Assembly (NCBI GenBank): GCA_963805445.1
Contig: CAWDUI010000009.1
Span: 62,001 to 126,000 of the forward strand
DNA length: 64,000 nt
Origin: JAENVT01 sp963805445
Lineage (GTDB): Bacteria; Actinomycetota; Acidimicrobiia; Acidimicrobiales; Ilumatobacteraceae
Reading direction: 5' to 3'
Part shown: positions 60,149 to 64,000 of the stretch, piece after piece
How the letters are laid out: every line of letters begins with the position of its first letter
Numbering within the stretch: position 1 is the first letter of the stretch
Program-made: the position numbers and the translations under genes
The notes under the pieces: generated by a model
What the model was told of the DNA's origin: nothing
Databases searched by the model: none
What the model saw: only the letters and a program-made list of their open reading frames with translations

Positions 60149-62089
60149 GCGCCGACGGCGATCAGCCACACCACGGTGGTGTTGGGTGGCAGATCGGGCT
60201 TGGCGCTCTGCAACGGCTCGCTCTCGAAGGCCTGTGATCCGAGGGCGAGCACCACCAGCGTGGCATTGCCGTCGCTGTAGGCGCCCTGCACAACGTCGTC
60301 GAACGGGAAGATCGACGGTGCGTCGAACCTCTGCAGCCTGCCGCTCAACGCCGTCGTGTAGGCGGCCACCACCTCGTCGCTGCTCAAGGTGGTCGTGCGC
60401 ATCTCGCTGAAGACTTGGGTCGGCGCAGCTCCCAACGCCGCGGCCACGGCCGGGAGCGACACCGCGCCGCTGACCCCATCGGGCACGGGTAGCGAGTCCC
60501 ACCAATCGGGCTTGGCGACGACCGGATCGGGTTGGCACACGGAGTCCCGCTCCGGCAGCGTCAGGTCTTCCAGCGCTGCCCCCTCGATGTTCGCAATGCA
60601 CGTGCTGGACAGCAGTTGGCCGTGGCCCTCTCCCGTGTACGTGACCATGCGCGCCTTCGAACCGAGTTCGCCGAGCATCTTGGTCGCCCACCGGATCGGC
60701 GTTGCCGGATCATTGGTCCCGGCCACCAGAACGATGGGACCGTCGCCCGTGTACGACACATCGATCGGCTGGATGGGGCCGACCAATTGATCGCACGTGT
60801 CGGCGTCAGCCGTGAGGTCGGCGGCCGTGAGGTTCTTGGCGAATCGAGGCGCCTCGGCGCGCAGCGTCGCAATCGTGCGCCCCGGGGTCCGCCGGCCGGC
60901 GTGAGGCGATTCCGCTCGCACACTGGATGACGTTGAACGACTGGAGCAGCGTGTTGTACGAGCCGTCGTCATTTCTGCCGTTGAAGGAGTCGGCGATTGC
61001 CAGAATGCCGGCGGGGTTGCCGTCCTCGGCCTTGGTCAAGGCCTGGGCCAACACCGGCCAGTCGCTCTCGGTGAAGAGGGCCGCTTGGGTGGCGCGCAGT
61101 AGGGCGGAGCTATTGACCAGACGTCCGTCTGCGGCCGCGATCGGGTTGTCGTCGAGTTGTTGACGGAGCGCATCCCAGCGAGCACCGACATCGGCCGCCT
61201 TGAAGTCGCAGGTAGCGTCACCTTCGCACCACGCCGACCAATGGTTGAACGCTCCTTCGAACCCGACCAGTTGCGTCCCGAACTGCTGCTCGTCGGTGTC
61301 GCCCCTCGGCTCGACGACCGAGTCGAGCACCATGGCTCGCACGCGATCGGGAAACATCGTGGCGTAGGTCGCCCCGAGGTAGGTCCCGTACGAGACGCCG
61401 AGGTACGAGATCTGCTCGTCGCCGATCGCGGCCCGAATGGCGTCCATGTCGCGGGCCGTGTTCTCGGTCGAATAGAAGCGCAGCGTGTCGCCGTACTTCT
61501 GCTTGCAGCCATCGATGAAGCCGTCATGCGCCTCGTCCTTCAGGGCCTGCTCCTGTGCGTCATCAGGCGTCTCGTCGATGTAGAGGTGCTGATCCTGGAA
61601 CTGGTCGGTAACGCAGCGGATGCCGCCCGAGCGATCGACACCGCGAGGGTCGAACCCGATGAGGTCCAACGACGTCACGCCCAACGCCGAGGCCAGACCC
61701 GCACCGCTGAACGCGATGAAGTCGAAGCCCGACCCACCGGGCCCGCCGGGGTTGAACAACATCGCGCCGTGGCGATCACCCGTCGCTGGAAACCTGATCA
61801 GTGCCATGCCGATGGTGTCGCCCGTGGGCTTGTCGTAGTCGAGCGGAACCTGCAAGGTCGCGCATTGCATCGACGGGTCATGCACATTCGGATCGTCGCA
61901 CTGCTTCCAGTCGATCGCATCGCCGCTCGGTGCTGTGGTGTCGCCCGGCGCTGTGTCGGATGGTTCGCTGGAGGGCACAATTGCGCCGTCGATCGGATCA
62001 ACACGAGTCGTGTGGACTGCCGAAGTCGTGGTGCATGCAGCGAGTGTCGCGGTGGCCAGCAAGGCCAGCAGTCGACGTCCGAGCCGCAT
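60145..62089 (-). pseudogene. Secreted alpha/beta hydrolase (TAP family) lipoprotein, one frameshift
   Basis: From ATG 62089 a lipoprotein signal (RRLLALLATATLAAC) leads to a tripeptidyl aminopeptidase-type hydrolase: LFNPGGPGGSGFDFIAFSG oxyanion region near residue 110, nucleophile SYLGVSYGTYLGATYA near 230, acid VAGTNDPATPI and base TGEGHGQLLS. The frame changes near 60908. Removing one C (GGAATCGCC to GGAATGCC) joins QCASGMPHAGRRT smoothly to the rest. With that, the protein is about 647 residues. It would cleave peptides or esters outside the membrane. The triad is intact. Confidence 0.85.
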
Positions 62090-62173
62090 TGCTCGTCACG
62101 CTACGGCACACGTCCGCCACCGACACTTCGCCCTGGCCGGCCAGTGATGCGAATAGCCTGAAGTTCCTCACCC

Positions 62174-62260
62174 GCCCGGGTGGTGAAATTGGCAGACACG
62201 GGGGGCTTAAACCCCCCTGACCATCGGGTCATGCGGGTTCGAACCCCGCCCCGGGCACCA
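62174..62260 (+). tRNA. tRNA-Leu (anticodon TAA)
   Basis: The 87-nt type II tRNA has acceptor GCCCGGG/CCCGGGC, D-arm GTGAAATTGGCAGAC, anticodon loop CTTAAAC giving TAA, a long variable arm (TGACCATCGGGTCATG), the T-arm CGGGTTCGAACCCCG and an encoded CCA. It decodes UUA and UUG. A transposon remnant begins within about 30 bp of its 3' end. Confidence 0.95.
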
Positions 62261-62284
62261 GATAAGTGCTGTTAGATCCACAAA

Positions 62285-62800
62285 TTGGTTACGACTTGTG
62301 ACTTGACGTGAAGATGTTGTGCACGCGAAGGTGCACAGGGTTTTGTGGAGCTGCGTTATCAGGGAGTGCTCGAGGTGGTGAACCAGGAAGCGACGGTCAC
62401 TGATGTTGCTGCCCGTTCGGTGTGACGCGCCAGACGGTGCATCGTTGGTTGCGTCGTAACGCGGCGAAGGGTTTGGCCGGGTTGGCGGATGGGTCGGAGC
62501 GACCGGGTGTCGTGTCCGCATCAGATGCCGGCGGTGGTCGAGGCGCGGATCGTCGAGTTGCGCCGGTTGCATCCGGGGTGGGGTCCGCGCATGATCCTGT
62601 TCAGGTTGGAAGCGGAGCGGGTCGTGCCGTTGCCGGGCCGGTCGTCGATCTATCGGTGTCTGGTCCGTCACGGCCTGATCGAGGCGGAGGCTCCACGTCG
62701 CAAGAAGGCTGACTACAAGCGGTGGGAACGGTCGCGGTCGATGGAGTTGTGGCAGATGGATGTTGCCGGCTCGAAGATCGTTCCCGTCAGGAGGAGCCAG
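62285..62800 (+). pseudogene. IS481-family transposase remnant
   Basis: Pieces of one transposase are spread over two frame changes: an N-terminal helix-turn-helix (VELRYQGVLEVVNQE, TRQTVHRWLRRNAAKG), then CPHQMPAVVEARIVELRRLH, IYRCLVRHGLIEAEAP and MELWQMDV, which opens the catalytic domain. The sequence then stops matching, so the DDE domain is lost. A likely terminal repeat (TGTGACTTGACGTGAAGATG) starts near 62294. I recognise nothing in 62800-62928. Confidence 0.8.
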
Positions 62801-62928
62801 CGACCATGGAACGCAGCGTGGGTCTCATGCTCATCGGCCCGTAGGGACCCACGTCATCGCCGAGCCACAGCCCCTCGAGCATCGCAAGTGGTGCGAGAGC
62901 CATCTGACTGTGTCGTCTGGTTGAGCGT

Positions 62929-63556
62929 TCAAGCCATGCATCTCCAATGTGGTTGTGCGGATGGTTCGCCTGAACCCGCTGTCGTGATCGGTGAAGCCGG
63001 CAATGCCTCGCACCTCACGTTCACCGTGGGTCGGACCTTCGGCTCGTTGATGCACACCGCCGCCAGCACGGCGCGGGCCCGATCAGCGCGGATATCGTCG
63101 ACGACGGCTCGCAACACAGCCCGCCAGGCAGCGACCAGGACAGAACCGATCGGCACGCCATGCTGGTCCGCGACACTCGCGACGTAGCGCTCGATCGGAT
63201 CGTCGGGTCGGTCAGGATGAGGTGCTGCGAGTAGACGGGCAAAGCCCTGGTCGACGAGGAAGTCGAACGCCACGAGCAGCGCAGCGTGGGCCGCTTGCCC
63301 TGGTGCATCGGTCGCTCGTGCTGCCACAGCACCCTGGAGCCGGTCGAGAACGCGACGTTCGACGTCCGTCCGCACAACGTCGTACAGCCCGAGCTTGCTG
63401 CCGAAGTGGTGATACAGCGAACCAGTGGTTACCCCGGCGGCCGACGGAGAGGTCACTGACCCCGACGTCGTCGTAGCCGGTCTCGGCGAATTGGGCGAGA
63501 GCGGTGAGGACGAGACGACCTTTCGCCGACGACCGAGTCGGGATCCACTCAGGCAC
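62929..63556 (-). pseudogene. TetR family transcriptional regulator, one frameshift
   Basis: From GTG 63556 (VPEWIPTRSSAKGRLVLTAL) the DNA-binding domain begins normally with LAQFAETGYDDVGVSDLS. It leaves frame at CGGCCGACGG (63439-63448) and resumes as AAGVTTGSLYHHFGSKLGLY, the recognition helix of TetR. Dropping one C of TCG rejoins them as LSVAAGVTTGSLYHHFG. The ligand-binding half (AALLVAFDFLVDQGFARLLA) is intact, with about 208 residues in all. It is divergent from a VOC-fold gene, with a perfect palindrome between them. Confidence 0.8.
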
Positions 63557-63584
63557 ACCAAGAGCGTAACAGGTTGACGAGATT

Positions 63585-63601
63585 GCGTAATCTGATTACG
63601 C
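63585..63601. promoter_or_regulatory. TetR-type operator between regulator and VOC gene
   Basis: GCGTAATC-T-GATTACGC is a perfect 17-bp palindrome. A third half-site GCGTAAC lies at 63564-63570. TTGACG at 63574 and TACGCT at 63597 could be the -35 and -10 of the VOC gene, so bound regulator would block it. Confidence 0.7.
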
Positions 63602-63609
63602 TCGATGCG

Positions 63610-63960
63610 ATGAGCGACGTCGAATTCCTGTACATGCCTGTCAACGATCTCAAGCAGGCGCTCGCCTTCTATCGAGATACTCTCGGATGGTCCGAGGCCT
63701 GGCGCGAGGGTGAGACCACAGTCAGCCTCAAGATGCCCGGCGACCATCTCCAGTTGATGATCGACGAGGTCACCGATGAGCCACTCCGGCCAGGTCCGGT
63801 CGTTTCCGTCGACGATGTCAGAACCTGGCACGCCGACCGTCACGACACCCTGCAATTCTGGCGTCCGCCCGCCAAGATTCCCGGCGGTTACTGGGCGGCG
63901 TTCGAGGACGGCCTCGGCAATGCCGTCTACATCGCCGATCAATCGACGACCGACACCTGA
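63610..63960 (+). CDS. VOC (glyoxalase/bleomycin resistance) family protein
   Basis: The 116-residue single VOC module is from ATG 63610 (MSDVEFLYMPVNDLKQALAF). YRDTLGWSEAWREGETTVSL and PGGYWAAFEDGLGNAVYIAD are the two beta-alpha-beta halves, the second with the usual D-x-x-GN ending. Metal ligands are only partly evident, so it may bind rather than transform its ligand. It is divergent from the TetR gene and probably under its control. I see nothing in the last 40 bp of the window. Confidence 0.88.
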   Translation: MSDVEFLYMPVNDLKQALAFYRDTLGWSEAWREGETTVSLKMPGDHLQLMIDEVTDEPLRPGPVVSVDDVRTWHADRHDTLQFWRPPAKIPGGYWAAFEDGLGNAVYIADQSTTDT

Positions 63961-64000
63961 TCGTCCGTTCGTGCCACCAAACTCGAGCAGCGGCGGGCTC

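Noticed and set aside
1..64000. CRISPR array
   Set aside because: No set of regularly spaced 25-40 bp repeats with unique spacers was seen; the short tandem repeats here have 8-18 bp units without spacers.

Overview
The window is high-GC DNA from an actinobacterium. It carries the actinobacterial micro-ribosomal proteins bS22 and a bL37-like peptide, and an F420-type LLM oxidoreductase. Two gene orders are also familiar from Mycobacterium: glmU-prs-rplY-pth, mfd, mazG, a lipoprotein, eno and ftsB; and metG-tatD-(rpf slot)-rsmA-ispE. The overall flavour suggests Acidimicrobiia (Ilumatobacter-like), but that last step is inference.

Layout. 0-6.7 kb: a class III aminotransferase cut by the window edge, a ~100-bp intergenic repeat, a DrrAB-like ABC exporter whose ATPase is frameshifted, its divergent MarR regulator, and an orphan molybdopterin large subunit. 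6.7-20.6 kb: a conserved housekeeping block on the minus strand (ftsB, eno, mazG-type, parvulin-like lipoprotein, DUF4032, mfd, pth, rplY, prs, a short glmU, tRNA-Gln). 20.7-26.5 kb: SDR, LLM oxidoreductase, ComB-like protein, DUF222/HNH protein, GNAT, a two-gene peptidoglycan-binding module, and bS22 with a clear terminator. 26.5-33.9 kb: a second housekeeping block (ispE, rsmA, an RlpA-like protein, tatD, metG, HAD phosphatase, rsmI, DUF192, trmB).

33.8-41.9 kb is the most coherent catabolic-looking cluster. It has two divergent class III aminotransferases separated by nested palindromes, a Rieske oxygenase, and a PotD-B-C-A type transporter. It probably imports and oxidises an amino or quaternary-amine compound of unknown identity. 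42-48.3 kb holds a drug/metabolite permease, an XRE regulator with a divergent SnoaL-like protein, a DUF885 peptidase, an ArsR/SRPBCC pair with a perfect operator, and a YcaQ/AlkZ-family protein.

48.3-52.5 kb is accessory DNA: remnants of tyrosine integrases, a 30-bp direct repeat derived from the 3' end of ychF (attL/attR), a HigBA-like toxin-antitoxin operon with a third gene, and an HTH-nucleotidyltransferase with a palindromic promoter. 52.5-64 kb returns to chromosomal genes (ychF, PHP phosphoesterase, bL37-like, S9 peptidase, L,D-transpeptidase, Fe-S nuclease, secreted hydrolase, tRNA-Leu, IS481 remnant, TetR/VOC pair).

There are many single-base frameshifts at 2.8-3.9 kb and beyond 49 kb, and I noticed none in the roughly 45 kb between. 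Nearly all can be repaired by removing or adding one C in a TCG/TG (CGA/CA) context. That pattern suggests a systematic sequence artefact or an unusual mutational process rather than ordinary gene decay.
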